Assembly (NCBI RefSeq): GCF_934772795.1
Contig: NZ_CAKVMR010000029.1
Location: forward strand, 1 to 27,066
Source: an uncultured Holdemanella sp.
GTDB taxonomy: Bacteria; Bacillota_I; Bacilli_A; Erysipelotrichales; Erysipelotrichaceae
Length of the DNA stretch: 27,066 bases
Direction of reading: 5' to 3'
In this document: positions 1-8,029 of the stretch, one piece after another
How the letters are laid out: every line of letters begins with the position of its first letter
How positions within the stretch are numbered: the stretch's first letter is position 1
Notes under the pieces: generated by a model
Seen by the model: the letters and a program-made list of their open reading frames with translations, nothing else
Databases searched by the model: none
What the model was told of the DNA's origin: nothing
Translations under genes and position numbers: made by a program

Positions 1-70
1 CAGAAGTTAAGCACTTTCACGGCGACAATAGTTGGGCTTGCCCCTGCGAAGATAGCTAGCTGCCGGGTCC
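1..70 (+). rRNA. rrf: 5S ribosomal RNA, 3' part (gene starts before the window)
   Basis: The first ~70 bases match the 3' two thirds of a bacterial 5S rRNA: CAGAAGTTAAGC of the loop B region, then the GTTGGGCTTGCCCCTGCGA hairpin region, and a 3' strand GCTGCCGGGTCC that would close helix I with the missing 5' end. A run of seven T follows at 71-77, so rRNA transcription probably ends here. The gene is cut by the window edge, not broken. The exact 3' end could differ by a base or two. Confidence 0.9.
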
Positions 71-77
71 TTTTTTT
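71..77 (+). terminator. T-run ending the rRNA operon
   Basis: Seven T directly follow the closing strand of 5S helix I. No separate hairpin is visible, so the 5S stem itself or a factor may supply the pause. Confidence 0.5.
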
Positions 78-101
78 ATACTTTTATGGACTTTTGTCTG
101 C

Positions 102-137
102 TTTTTTTTTGGTTATTTGTAGCGTATAATAGCTATA
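102..137 (+). promoter_or_regulatory. Putative cls promoter giving a leaderless mRNA
   Basis: A perfect TATAAT lies at 125-130. Seventeen bases upstream there is only a T-run (102-107) in the -35 position. Six bases separate the -10 from ATG at 137, so the expected start of transcription falls on or next to the start codon. No Shine-Dalgarno sequence is present. Confidence 0.45.
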
Positions 138-1672
138 TGCATAAAATTTTGAAGTATTGTAAATCAAAACCTATTTATATTATCTTGGCGGTGTTACTCC
201 AATTTTTAACACTGTTCTTTTTAGTGAGTTACTTTAGTCAGCGATTCTTTATTATTTACTATATTTTGATTGGATTTAGTTTATGTGTCTGCATGCACAT
301 CATCAATCGTGATTCGGATTCGAGCTCAAAGTTATTATGGGTTTTATTGATCATGTCCTTTCCAATTTTTGGTGGCGTTGTTTATTTATTACTTGGAAAT
401 CGTAAGATTCCAAAGGCTTTAATGATCAAAGATAGACAGGCATATTCAGACTATAAAAAATATGCTCTTCAAAACATTGAAATTTTAAGTGATCTACATG
501 AAGATGATTATGTTCTCGATAAAATGATATCTATGGCTTGGTCAAATGGATATTTTCCAGTCTATGACAATTGTTCCTTAACCTATTTTCCTTCTGGAGA
601 AGAACAATATCAAGCTTTTATTCAAGAACTAATAAAAGCTAAAGATTTTATCTTTATGGAATTCTTTATCATCAATAAAGGTGTAATGTGGAATACTATT
701 TTGCAGATTTTAATGGATAAAGCAGCTATGGGCGTCGATGTTCGTGTTATCTATGATGATATGGGATCCTTGACTTATTTACCTAGAGACTATGCGAAAT
801 GGTTAAATGAACGTGGTATTAAAACACATGCCTTTAATCCATTGCGACCTCAACTGGCCATGGCCATGAATAATCGAGATCATAGAAAGATTTTAGTCAT
901 TGATGGCAAGGTTGCCTTTACAGGTGGCTGTAACATATCGGATGAATATATCAACACGAAGAAACGTTTTGGACATTGGAAAGATATGGGGTGTATGATT
1001 AAAGGAGCTGGTGTAGAAATGTTTACCATTTCCTTTTTACAGATTTGGAACTATCAAGCCAATGAATATACTTCCTATTCGCGTTTTATTCAAAATCGTG
1101 AAGTCTTTTCATCATTAAAGAATCCCGGATATATCATTCCATTCTCGGATTCTCCAACGGATGAAAATAACACAAGTTTAAATATGCATTTGAATATGCT
1201 TGGATGTTCCAAAGATTATTGTTGGATCACAACACCCTATTTAATTTTGGATGCGGAAATGATTTCATCTTTAAAACTAGCTGTATCCAATGGTGTTGAT
1301 GTTCGTATTGTGGTTCCAGGAATTCCGGATAAAAAGATGGTGTATGAAGTCACAAAGGCCAACTTTGATACGTTGATCAAAGCCGGTGTTAAAATCTATG
1401 AGTACACGCCTGGTTTTATTCATGGAAAAGTATGTATCATCGATGATTCGAGTGCTTTAGTCGGCACCGTAAACATGGATTTTAGATCGTATTATCAACA
1501 TTATGAATGTGGTGTATGGATGCATGAAGTGGATTGTTTGATGGATATTAAAAAAGACTTTGAAGAAATATTCAAAGTCTCACATGAAGTCACATTACAA
1601 GAGTGTGTAAACACCAATCCTTTTATAAAAGTGTATCGAAATATATTAAAGGTATTTAGTCCTATTATGTAG
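137..1672 (+). CDS. cls: Cardiolipin synthase (phospholipase D family)
   Basis: Membrane enzyme that joins two phosphatidylglycerols into cardiolipin plus glycerol. Counted from ATG 137 the protein is 511 aa, normal for bacterial Cls. Two hydrophobic segments occupy roughly residues 12-30 and 38-53, followed by the PLDc_N type segment (LIMSFPIFGGVVYLLLGN). Two PLD catalytic HxKx4D motifs follow: HRKILVID with His at residue 249 and HGKVCIID with His at residue 429. The open frame extends up to an ATG at 86, but that lies just after the 5S terminator and has no ribosome binding site. ATG 137 gives the usual N-terminus and sits 6 nt after a TATAAT. It is transcribed alone downstream of the rRNA operon. 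Function is confident, the start less so. Confidence 0.92.
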   Translation: MHKILKYCKSKPIYIILAVLLQFLTLFFLVSYFSQRFFIIYYILIGFSLCVCMHIINRDSDSSSKLLWVLLIMSFPIFGGVVYLLLGNRKIPKALMIKDRQAYSDYKKYALQNIEILSDLHEDDYVLDKMISMAWSNGYFPVYDNCSLTYFPSGEEQYQAFIQELIKAKDFIFMEFFIINKGVMWNTILQILMDKAAMGVDVRVIYDDMGSLTYLPRDYAKWLNERGIKTHAFNPLRPQLAMAMNNRDHRKILVIDGKVAFTGGCNISDEYINTKKRFGHWKDMGCMIKGAGVEMFTISFLQIWNYQANEYTSYSRFIQNREVFSSLKNPGYIIPFSDSPTDENNTSLNMHLNMLGCSKDYCWITTPYLILDAEMISSLKLAVSNGVDVRIVVPGIPDKKMVYEVTKANFDTLIKAGVKIYEYTPGFIHGKVCIIDDSSALVGTVNMDFRSYYQHYECGVWMHEVDCLMDIKKDFEEIFKVSHEVTLQECVNTNPFIKVYRNILKVFSPIM

Positions 1673-1690
1673 GAATAAATACCTTTCTTT

Positions 1691-3064
1691 TTATTTATGA
1701 ATCATTTTTTCGGGTTGAACATACAAATCAAATTCTTCGCTAGTCAAATAACCCAAATCTAAAATGGCTTCTTTTAAAGTTAAGTTATTCTTGAAGGCAT
1801 GTTGACTGGCGTGTCCGGCTTTTTCATAGCCAATCACTGGATTTAAACAAGTGACTAACATTAAAGAGTTATGTAAGTTTTTATCCATTATTTCTTTATT
1901 GGCCTTTAATCCATCTAAACAATGAATGGTGAATGAGTGAATCGCATCACTTAATAATTGAATGCTCTGATCCATATTGTAGGCAATCAATGGCATAAAG
2001 ACATTTAATTCAAAGTTTCCTTGACTAGCTCCAATACCAATTGCGGTATCATTTCCCATAACTTGTACGGCAACCATGGTCAAAGCTTCACATTGTGTTG
2101 GATTGACTTTACCTGGCATGATACTTGAGCCAGGCTCATTACTAGGAATATCAATTTCATGAATTCCACTTCTTGGACCACTCGCAAGCCATCTTACGTC
2201 ATTAGCAATCTTCATGCAGTTGGCGGCAAGACCTTTTAAAGCTCCACTTGTATAAACCATCGCATCTTTACTTGTAAGGGCATGGAATTTATTTGGGTCT
2301 GGTACAAATGGAAGGTTAGTTTTCTCAGAAATGATTTTTGTGATGACTTCATCAAAACCTTCTGGACAGTTGATTCCTGTACCGACCGCAGTTGCCCCAC
2401 AAGCGAGTTCATACACATATTTTAAGCTATCAATAATTTGTGCTTTACTATGCTCAATCATAGAACGGTATCCACTTAATTCTTGTGAGAAATATAATGG
2501 AGTGGCATCTTGAAGATGTGTTCTACCAATCTTAATAATGCCTTCGTTTTCTTCTTCGAGTTTTTTGATTTGGTTGATCATTAAATCCAATTGTGGAAGT
2601 AGCTCGGCATTGATTTTTTGGGCTACCATGATATGTAACGCAGCTGGGAACGTATCATTTGAACTTTGGGATGCGTTTACCGTATCGTTTGGATGTAGAA
2701 TATTTTCCTTTGCGTATTCATTTCCTAACATGGAAATGACTTCATTGGCATTCATATTGGTTTGTGTTCCAGAACCTGTTTGCCAAACATGTAAAGGGAA
2801 CTGGTCTAAATATTGTCCGTCCTCAATTCTTTGACAGATTTCGACAATGGCTTCACATTGTTTTTCAGTGATTTTATTGAAATGAAGGTTTGCCTTAGCA
2901 CACGCTTCTTTCAATATCGCAAAACTATGAATCAAAGAGGCAGGCATTAATTCCTGTCCAATCTTAAAATTCTCTAAACTTCTTTGGGTTTGGGATTTCC
3001 AATATTTGTCAGCTTCGACTTTGATTTGTCCTAAGCAATCTTCTTCTATACGATATGTACTCAT
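1691..3064 (-). CDS. fumC: Fumarate hydratase, class II
   Basis: Oxygen-stable, cofactor-free fumarase interconverting fumarate and L-malate in the cytosol. The 457-aa length is typical. The N-terminus has the family pattern (RIEEDCLGQIKVEADKYW, TQRSLENFKIG), then SSNDTFP and the superfamily signature GSSIMPGKVNP (residues 312-322) with the catalytic serine loop. TQCEA after the signature and the C-terminal LGYLTSEEFDLYVQPEKM favour fumarase over aspartate ammonia-lyase. The frame could start 10 codons earlier at 3094, but ATG 3064 has a good GAGGTG ribosome binding site 6-7 nt upstream and matches the family start. It diverges from the pullulanase gene. In an anaerobe it probably serves a partial, possibly reductive, TCA branch (inference). 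Confidence 0.95.
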   Translation of the reverse strand: MSTYRIEEDCLGQIKVEADKYWKSQTQRSLENFKIGQELMPASLIHSFAILKEACAKANLHFNKITEKQCEAIVEICQRIEDGQYLDQFPLHVWQTGSGTQTNMNANEVISMLGNEYAKENILHPNDTVNASQSSNDTFPAALHIMVAQKINAELLPQLDLMINQIKKLEEENEGIIKIGRTHLQDATPLYFSQELSGYRSMIEHSKAQIIDSLKYVYELACGATAVGTGINCPEGFDEVITKIISEKTNLPFVPDPNKFHALTSKDAMVYTSGALKGLAANCMKIANDVRWLASGPRSGIHEIDIPSNEPGSSIMPGKVNPTQCEALTMVAVQVMGNDTAIGIGASQGNFELNVFMPLIAYNMDQSIQLLSDAIHSFTIHCLDGLKANKEIMDKNLHNSLMLVTCLNPVIGYEKAGHASQHAFKNNLTLKEAILDLGYLTSEEFDLYVQPEKMIHK

Positions 3065-3099
3065 TTTGTTCACCTCTATGAAGTAGTTTAACATTTTTT

Positions 3100-3140
3100 T
3101 AAAAAATTGTCTTTATACATGTTACAATAGATACGTAAAA
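3100..3140. promoter_or_regulatory. Back-to-back promoters for fumC (minus) and pulA (plus)
   Basis: On the minus strand TATAAA (plus 3112-3117) lies 17 bases from TTTTAC (plus 3135-3140). On the plus strand an extended -10, TGTTACAAT, covers 3120-3128 with no good -35. The two -10 elements are only 5 bases apart, so the polymerases would compete. This rests on consensus matching only. Confidence 0.45.
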
Positions 3141-3165
3141 TAAAAGGAAATGAGGAATACTACAT

Positions 3166-5274
3166 ATGCGAATGAAGGAGCCATATGAAGCTTATTTAGA
3201 TGACTACAATTGTTTGGATGTTTATATGTCCAAAAATTTTTTTGATGGAAAAAGTCGTATTTTCCATATGAAAGATACGAAGGATCGTATTATTCCGTTG
3301 ACGATCCAGTCTCAAAGTGATCTATACAATGGATATACGCATTATTCATTGTCTTTAAACGGAAACTTAGAAATTGGTCAAGAATACACAGTCTATGATG
3401 AACATTGTAAGACTTGTGTTGCCAAATACTCTCATATTGTCAAAACAGAGCGTTTCGCAAAAGAGTTTATGTATGAAAAAGACGATCTAGGTGTTACATA
3501 TACACCGGAAAAGACAACCTTTAAAGTATGGGCACCTACCGCATTAGCTGTAAATGTAGGCTATGTTTTAAAAGGTAAGAAAATCGTTGAATCGATGACT
3601 CGACAAGACAAGGGCGTTTTCTCACTTACTGTCAATAAAGATTTAAATGGAGTGCACTATTCCTACTTAGTACGTGTGAATGGAGAATATAAAGGGGTAA
3701 CGGATCCATATACTTGTTTTAGTGGTCCGAATGGCCAATATAGTGTGATTGTAGATCCTAAGAGTTTAAAGCTTCCAGAAAAAATCAAATTGAAACCAAT
3801 GGATAGTGAATGTGATGCGATTATATATGAAGCAAGTATTCGTGATATGACAAGCCAAACAGGAATTGGTGTCAGTCATCCGAAAAAATTTGTGGGATTT
3901 ACTGAAGAAAATGAAATCACAAAAGCACATAATACAGGGTTTAGTTATTTAAAGTCATTAGGTGTGACACACGTACAATTGATGCCTGTATTTGACTTTG
4001 GCAGTGTGGATGAAGTGTATCCAAATATTTTCTATAACTGGGGCTATGATCCTGTACAACATCGTTGTTTGGAAGGAGCCTACTCACTCGATCCAAAGAA
4101 TGCGAAGTTACGTATCGAGGAGTTTGCGAATTTGGTGCATGATTGCCACAAGGCAGGCATTCGAGTGAATTTGGATTTGGTGTTTAATCATGTGTATGTC
4201 AAAGAAAATTTTGCGTTAGAAAATATGGTGCCCGATTATTATTTCTTAATGAATCGTGAAGGTGAATTTTCGAATGGAAGTTTCTGTGGCAATGATATTG
4301 ATACACAGCCATATATGGCGCGTAAATATTTTTTAGAAACTTGTAAGAAGATCATTGAGTTATTTGATGTGGATGGTTTCCGTTTTGATCTAATGGGAAT
4401 TCTAGATTATAACTTAATGAATGAAATTAGTGAAGAATGTAAAAAATTGAAACCGGATTTTATGATTTATGGGGAAGGCTGGAATATGCCAAGCTTTGTG
4501 GCGGAAGAGATTCGTGCTTCGCAACTGAATCAAGCTAAGATGCCACATGTAGGTCATTTCTCGGATCGTTTCCGTGAAGTGGTTCGTGGATCGAATGATG
4601 AGCTTTCTCGTAAGGGCTTTGCGTCAGGACAAGCCGATTTATTCTATCAAGTAAAATGTGTTATGGCCGCAAGCTGTATGGACCATGTGTTTGATAGTCC
4701 AGCGAAAGTAATAAACTATGTAGAATGTCATGATAATCATACGTTATGGGATAAAAATAGAGTATGTTGTCATGGTGAGAGTCGTGATTTACGAGAAAAA
4801 CGTCAAATCATGGCCAATGCGATGGTATTACTTGCACAAGGGGTTCCTTTTATTCATTGTGGTCAAGAGTTTGGTCGTACTAAACAAGGTCTAGGCAATA
4901 CATACAATCGTTCCGATAACTACAATCGTGTGGATTATCAAAGAAGGGATCATCATATTGAAATTGTTGAGCGCACAAAAGAATTGATTGAAATTCGTAA
5001 AGCGCATCCTTGTTTTAGATTGAGTACTGTTGATTTGATCGAACAAGGTGTTCAATTTGATTCGATCTATGATCAAGTCTTAGTATATTCATGTCAAAAA
5101 GGGGATGATCATTGTATAGCTTTCTTTAATCCAACCAACATTCCGTATGATTATCACTTGGATCAAGAGGCAAGAGTTTTGTTTGATGATGGAAATAGTA
5201 ATGCGTTTGAAACGCAGGATATTCATATTGCAGCATTTAGTGTCGTCGTTTGTCAATTTGGCTTGACGGCATAG
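3166..5274 (+). CDS. pulA: Type I pullulanase (glycogen/alpha-glucan debranching enzyme, GH13)
   Basis: Hydrolyses alpha-1,6 branch points of pullulan, glycogen or limit dextrins. The 702-aa protein has no signal peptide, so it should act in the cytosol on glycogen or imported dextrins. A CBM48/N-terminal beta domain starts near residue 118 (TFKVWAPTA). The type I hallmark YNWGYDP is at 290-296. The GH13 regions are in order: region I VNLDLVFNHVY; region II GFRFDLMG with nucleophile Asp408; region III YGEGW with acid Glu437; region IV VECHDNHTLWDK with Asp523. ATG 3166 has GAGGA 9 nt upstream; an in-frame ATG two codons later is possible. Length and motifs are complete. No other glycogen genes are nearby. 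Confidence 0.95.
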   Translation: MRMKEPYEAYLDDYNCLDVYMSKNFFDGKSRIFHMKDTKDRIIPLTIQSQSDLYNGYTHYSLSLNGNLEIGQEYTVYDEHCKTCVAKYSHIVKTERFAKEFMYEKDDLGVTYTPEKTTFKVWAPTALAVNVGYVLKGKKIVESMTRQDKGVFSLTVNKDLNGVHYSYLVRVNGEYKGVTDPYTCFSGPNGQYSVIVDPKSLKLPEKIKLKPMDSECDAIIYEASIRDMTSQTGIGVSHPKKFVGFTEENEITKAHNTGFSYLKSLGVTHVQLMPVFDFGSVDEVYPNIFYNWGYDPVQHRCLEGAYSLDPKNAKLRIEEFANLVHDCHKAGIRVNLDLVFNHVYVKENFALENMVPDYYFLMNREGEFSNGSFCGNDIDTQPYMARKYFLETCKKIIELFDVDGFRFDLMGILDYNLMNEISEECKKLKPDFMIYGEGWNMPSFVAEEIRASQLNQAKMPHVGHFSDRFREVVRGSNDELSRKGFASGQADLFYQVKCVMAASCMDHVFDSPAKVINYVECHDNHTLWDKNRVCCHGESRDLREKRQIMANAMVLLAQGVPFIHCGQEFGRTKQGLGNTYNRSDNYNRVDYQRRDHHIEIVERTKELIEIRKAHPCFRLSTVDLIEQGVQFDSIYDQVLVYSCQKGDDHCIAFFNPTNIPYDYHLDQEARVLFDDGNSNAFETQDIHIAAFSVVVCQFGLTA

Positions 5275-5291
5275 AACTCAAAACATATAAT
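5263..5291 (+). promoter_or_regulatory. guaB promoter inside the 3' end of pulA
   Basis: TTGACG (5263-5268), a 17-base spacer and a perfect TATAAT (5286-5291). The -35 lies in the last codons of pulA, whose stop codon is at 5272-5274. Transcription would start near 5298, leaving a short leader with GAGAAGGAG before ATG 5320, too short for a purine riboswitch. Confidence 0.75.
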
Positions 5292-5319
5292 ATAGGTTAA
5301 ATTGAGAAGGAGATAAACA

Positions 5320-6831
5320 ATGGCAAAATTTTTTGAAGAACCATCTAGAACGTTCAGTGAGTATTTATTGATTCCTGGTTACACAGGTCCGGATTGTACA
5401 CCAGATAAGGTGAGTTTGAAAACGCCTTTAGTAAAATTCAAAAAAGGTGAAGAACCTGCACTATCTTTAAATATTCCAATGGTAAGTGCTGTTATGCAGG
5501 CTGTTAGTGGTGAAGAAATGGCTTGTGCACTTGCACGTGAGGGTGGAGTAAGTTTTATTTACGGTAGTCAAACAATTGAGTCTCAAGCCGCTATGGTTCG
5601 TAAAGTGAAATCGACTAAGGCTGGGTTTGTTGGCAGCGATTCAAATATTAGCCCTGAAGCAACATTAGAGGATGTAATTGCTCTTCGTACAAAGACAGGA
5701 CACTCAACAATGGCTGTTACTGACAATGGTCAAGCGGATGGTAAATTAGTAGGTATCGTAACAAGTCGTGATTATCGCGAAAGTCGTATGGATCATTCGA
5801 TCTTGGTAAAGGAATTCATGACACCATTTGAAAAATTGATCGTCGGAGATGAAGATATTACATTGTCTGAGGCAAACGATTTGATCTGGGAACACAAATT
5901 AAATCAGTTGCCTATCGTTGATAAAGAACAACATTTAAAGGCTTTCGTGTTCAGAAAAGACTATGAATCACACAAAGACAATCCAAATGAATTGTTGGAT
6001 GATAAAAAGCGCTACATTGTAGGTGCAGGTATCAACACACGTGATTATGCGACGCGTGTACCTGCATTAGTAGAAGCGGGTGTCGATGTTTTATGTATTG
6101 ATTCAAGTGAAGGATATTCTGCATGGCAAGCTGAAACAATCAAATGGATCCGTGAACACTATGGTGACAGCGTAAAAGTTGGAGCTGGTAACGTTGTTGA
6201 TGGAGATGGTTTCCGTTTCTTAGCGGATGCAGGAGCTGACTTTATTAAGATTGGAATCGGTGGAGGTTCTATCTGTATCACTCGTGAACAAAAAGGTATT
6301 GGTCGTGGACAAGCTACAGCTACAATTGATGTTGCGAAAGCTCGTGATGAATACTTTGAAGAAACTGGAATTTATGTTCCAATTTGTTCCGATGGAGGTA
6401 TCGTTCATGATTACCACATCACATTAGCGTTGGCATTTGGTGCTGACTTCGTTATGTTGGGTCGTTACTTTGCACGTTTCAAAGAAGCTCCAAACAAAAT
6501 CGTAAGTGTGAATGGAAACTACATGAAAGAGTACTGGGGTGAAGGTAGTGCTCGTGCTCGTAACTGGCAAAGATATGATGTTGGTGGAGACAAGAAAATG
6601 TCTTTCGTAGAAGGTGTTGATTCTTATGTTCCTTATGCTGGTAGCTTAAGAGACAATGTAGGTTTATCTTTATCTAAGATTCGTCATACAATGTGTAACT
6701 GTGGATGCCTAACAATTCCTGAACTTCAAAAAGATGCGAAGGTTACATTAGTATCAAGTACAAGTATTGTCGAAGGTGGAGCTCACGATGTTGTAGTTCG
6801 TGATGAACATTTCGACGCAAAACCACAATAA
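5320..6831 (+). CDS. guaB: IMP dehydrogenase, Tritrichomonas-type variant
   Basis: Oxidises IMP to XMP with NAD+, the committed step to guanine nucleotides, in the cytosol. The 503-aa protein has a (beta/alpha)8 barrel interrupted by a CBS pair near residues 105-225 (MAVTDNG, IVTSRDYR, LPIVDKE). The active-site loop reads GIGGGSICITREQKGIGRGQ rather than the usual GIGPGSICTTR; the catalytic Cys is residue 319. The flap holds RNWQRYDVGG with Arg418-Tyr419. From memory of the family, length and these residue numbers coincide with the Tritrichomonas foetus enzyme (503 aa, Cys319, Arg418, Tyr419), as does the ending MCNCG ... LVSSTSIVEGGAHDV. A strong AGAAGGAG precedes ATG 5320. It is monocistronic, with its own promoter and terminator. 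A GMP-reductase assignment is unlikely because of the CBS pair and the Arg-Tyr flap. Confidence 0.95.
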   Translation: MAKFFEEPSRTFSEYLLIPGYTGPDCTPDKVSLKTPLVKFKKGEEPALSLNIPMVSAVMQAVSGEEMACALAREGGVSFIYGSQTIESQAAMVRKVKSTKAGFVGSDSNISPEATLEDVIALRTKTGHSTMAVTDNGQADGKLVGIVTSRDYRESRMDHSILVKEFMTPFEKLIVGDEDITLSEANDLIWEHKLNQLPIVDKEQHLKAFVFRKDYESHKDNPNELLDDKKRYIVGAGINTRDYATRVPALVEAGVDVLCIDSSEGYSAWQAETIKWIREHYGDSVKVGAGNVVDGDGFRFLADAGADFIKIGIGGGSICITREQKGIGRGQATATIDVAKARDEYFEETGIYVPICSDGGIVHDYHITLALAFGADFVMLGRYFARFKEAPNKIVSVNGNYMKEYWGEGSARARNWQRYDVGGDKKMSFVEGVDSYVPYAGSLRDNVGLSLSKIRHTMCNCGCLTIPELQKDAKVTLVSSTSIVEGGAHDVVVRDEHFDAKPQ

Positions 6832-6835
6832 TCTC

Positions 6836-6858
6836 AAAAGGACTTCGGTCCTTTTTTT
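6836..6858 (+). terminator. guaB intrinsic terminator
   Basis: AAAAGGAC-TTCG-GTCCTTTT, an 8-bp stem with a stable UUCG tetraloop, runs into a T-tract at 6852-6858. The T-tract also occupies the -35 position of the following promoter. Confidence 0.92.
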
Positions 6859-6887
6859 CTTTATCAAAATACCTTATAATACTTGTA
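6852..6887 (+). promoter_or_regulatory. Promoter of the nrdG/nrdD operon, probably leaderless
   Basis: TATAAT at 6875-6880 lies 6 nt before ATG 6887. The -35 position, 17 nt upstream, is the T-run of the guaB terminator. There is no ribosome binding site for ATG 6887, nor for the in-frame ATG at 6911. Confidence 0.5.
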
Positions 6888-8029
6888 TGGAAAAACAAAA
6901 TGATTTATTGATGGATTCAAGTATCCTGTATCGAAGTACACAAAAATATTATGATAAGATGCTGCAAGATTTGAATTTGAGTTATGCCCAGCTTCCCATC
7001 TTGATTGAAATCTATGAGAATGAAGGTATTTCCCTCCAACAAATTGTACAGGTTGGTGGATATGACAAGGGTACAGTCACAAAGAATGTTCAAAAATTGA
7101 ACTCTTTAGGATATGTTTCCATCTTAACAAGTGCCAAAGATAAGCGTGCTAAAGAATTATATACGACGGCACTCACCAAAAAACATATATCCGAAATCTA
7201 TGGAATTCGTAGAGACTGGTGGCATCACATTACACAAGATTTAACGGCAGAGCAGATTGAAGTTTTCTCTACGTTTTATCAGACTTTATCCAATCATGCC
7301 AGAAGCTATGCAGATTTGGAGCAGACCAATCTGCAGTTTTATAAATTAAAAAAATTATCTTTGTCGGATTATGATTCACATTTGAGTTGTTCTTTATATA
7401 CAGGGGGATGTAATTTAAAGTGTCCTTATTGTCATTCAAGAGATTTGGTGTATTTAAAAGAAAATAGGTATCCGATCGTTACAGAAAAAATCAATGAATA
7501 TTTAGAGAGTCATCGTAAAGACTTAGATGGCATCTATATATCGGGAGGCGAGCCTTTGATGCATGAGGGGGTTGTTTCCTTTCTACAGTATGCGAAGACT
7601 TTAAACTATAAAATTAAGATTCATACGAATGGTATGTTCTATGAACGTTTAAAAACGATCCTTGCACAAAAATTGGTAGATCATGTCAGTCTAGATATTA
7701 AAAATGCTCCGAGTGCCTATGCGAAAACGTGTGGGGTTGAAGATATGGATCTAAAGGATATTGAGAAGTCTTTAGAATTATTAAAGAAATCGGTTGTACC
7801 ATATGATATTTGTGTAACTTTAGTGGATGAACTACATAATGAAACGACTATTCAAGAATTAGGACAATGGATTCAAGGGGTGGATACCGTGATTTTACAG
7901 CCTTTTGAAGATAGTGAAACGACCATTGATCATTCGTTGCATCGTCCTAGTTTTGAAGCGGTTTTAAAATATAAAAAGATATTAGAGAAATATGTTAAAA
8001 ATGTAAAGATAAGGGGGAATCAAGCATGA
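6887..8029 (+). CDS. MarR-family DNA-binding domain fused to a radical SAM NrdG-type activase
   Basis: A 380-aa two-domain protein. Residues ~5-150 form a MarR-like winged helix: dimer helix (ILYRSTQKYYDKM), recognition region (GGYDKGTVTKNVQKL) and wing (SAKDKRAKELYTT). Residues ~155-375 form a radical SAM domain of the NrdG2 kind: KLSLSDYDSHLSCSLYTGGC, the 4Fe-4S/SAM motif Cys175-x3-Cys179-x2-Cys182, SGGEP at 219-223, then KIHTNGM and HVSLDIKNAP. Established role of NrdG: reductive cleavage of SAM to create the glycyl radical in NrdD. The gene overlaps nrdD by ATGA (8026-8029), so the activase role is well supported. The MarR part suggests DNA binding and possible autoregulation coupled to the cluster (inference). 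The frame runs back to 6800 inside guaB, but ATG 6887 fits the MarR N-terminus. Both domains look intact, and no frameshift is needed to join them. Confidence 0.88.
   Translation: MEKQNDLLMDSSILYRSTQKYYDKMLQDLNLSYAQLPILIEIYENEGISLQQIVQVGGYDKGTVTKNVQKLNSLGYVSILTSAKDKRAKELYTTALTKKHISEIYGIRRDWWHHITQDLTAEQIEVFSTFYQTLSNHARSYADLEQTNLQFYKLKKLSLSDYDSHLSCSLYTGGCNLKCPYCHSRDLVYLKENRYPIVTEKINEYLESHRKDLDGIYISGGEPLMHEGVVSFLQYAKTLNYKIKIHTNGMFYERLKTILAQKLVDHVSLDIKNAPSAYAKTCGVEDMDLKDIEKSLELLKKSVVPYDICVTLVDELHNETTIQELGQWIQGVDTVILQPFEDSETTIDHSLHRPSFEAVLKYKKILEKYVKNVKIRGNQA

Noticed and set aside
86..136. Upstream in-frame ATG extending cardiolipin synthase by 17 residues
   Set aside because: It lies 9 nt after the 5S terminator T-run with no ribosome binding site, and the extra residues are not typical. 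TATAAT at 125-130 would place transcription start after it.
1691..3064. Aspartate ammonia-lyase instead of fumarase
   Set aside because: The signature continues MPGKVNPTQCEA and the C-terminus reads LGYLTSEEFD, both fumarase features; AspA usually has MPAKVNP.
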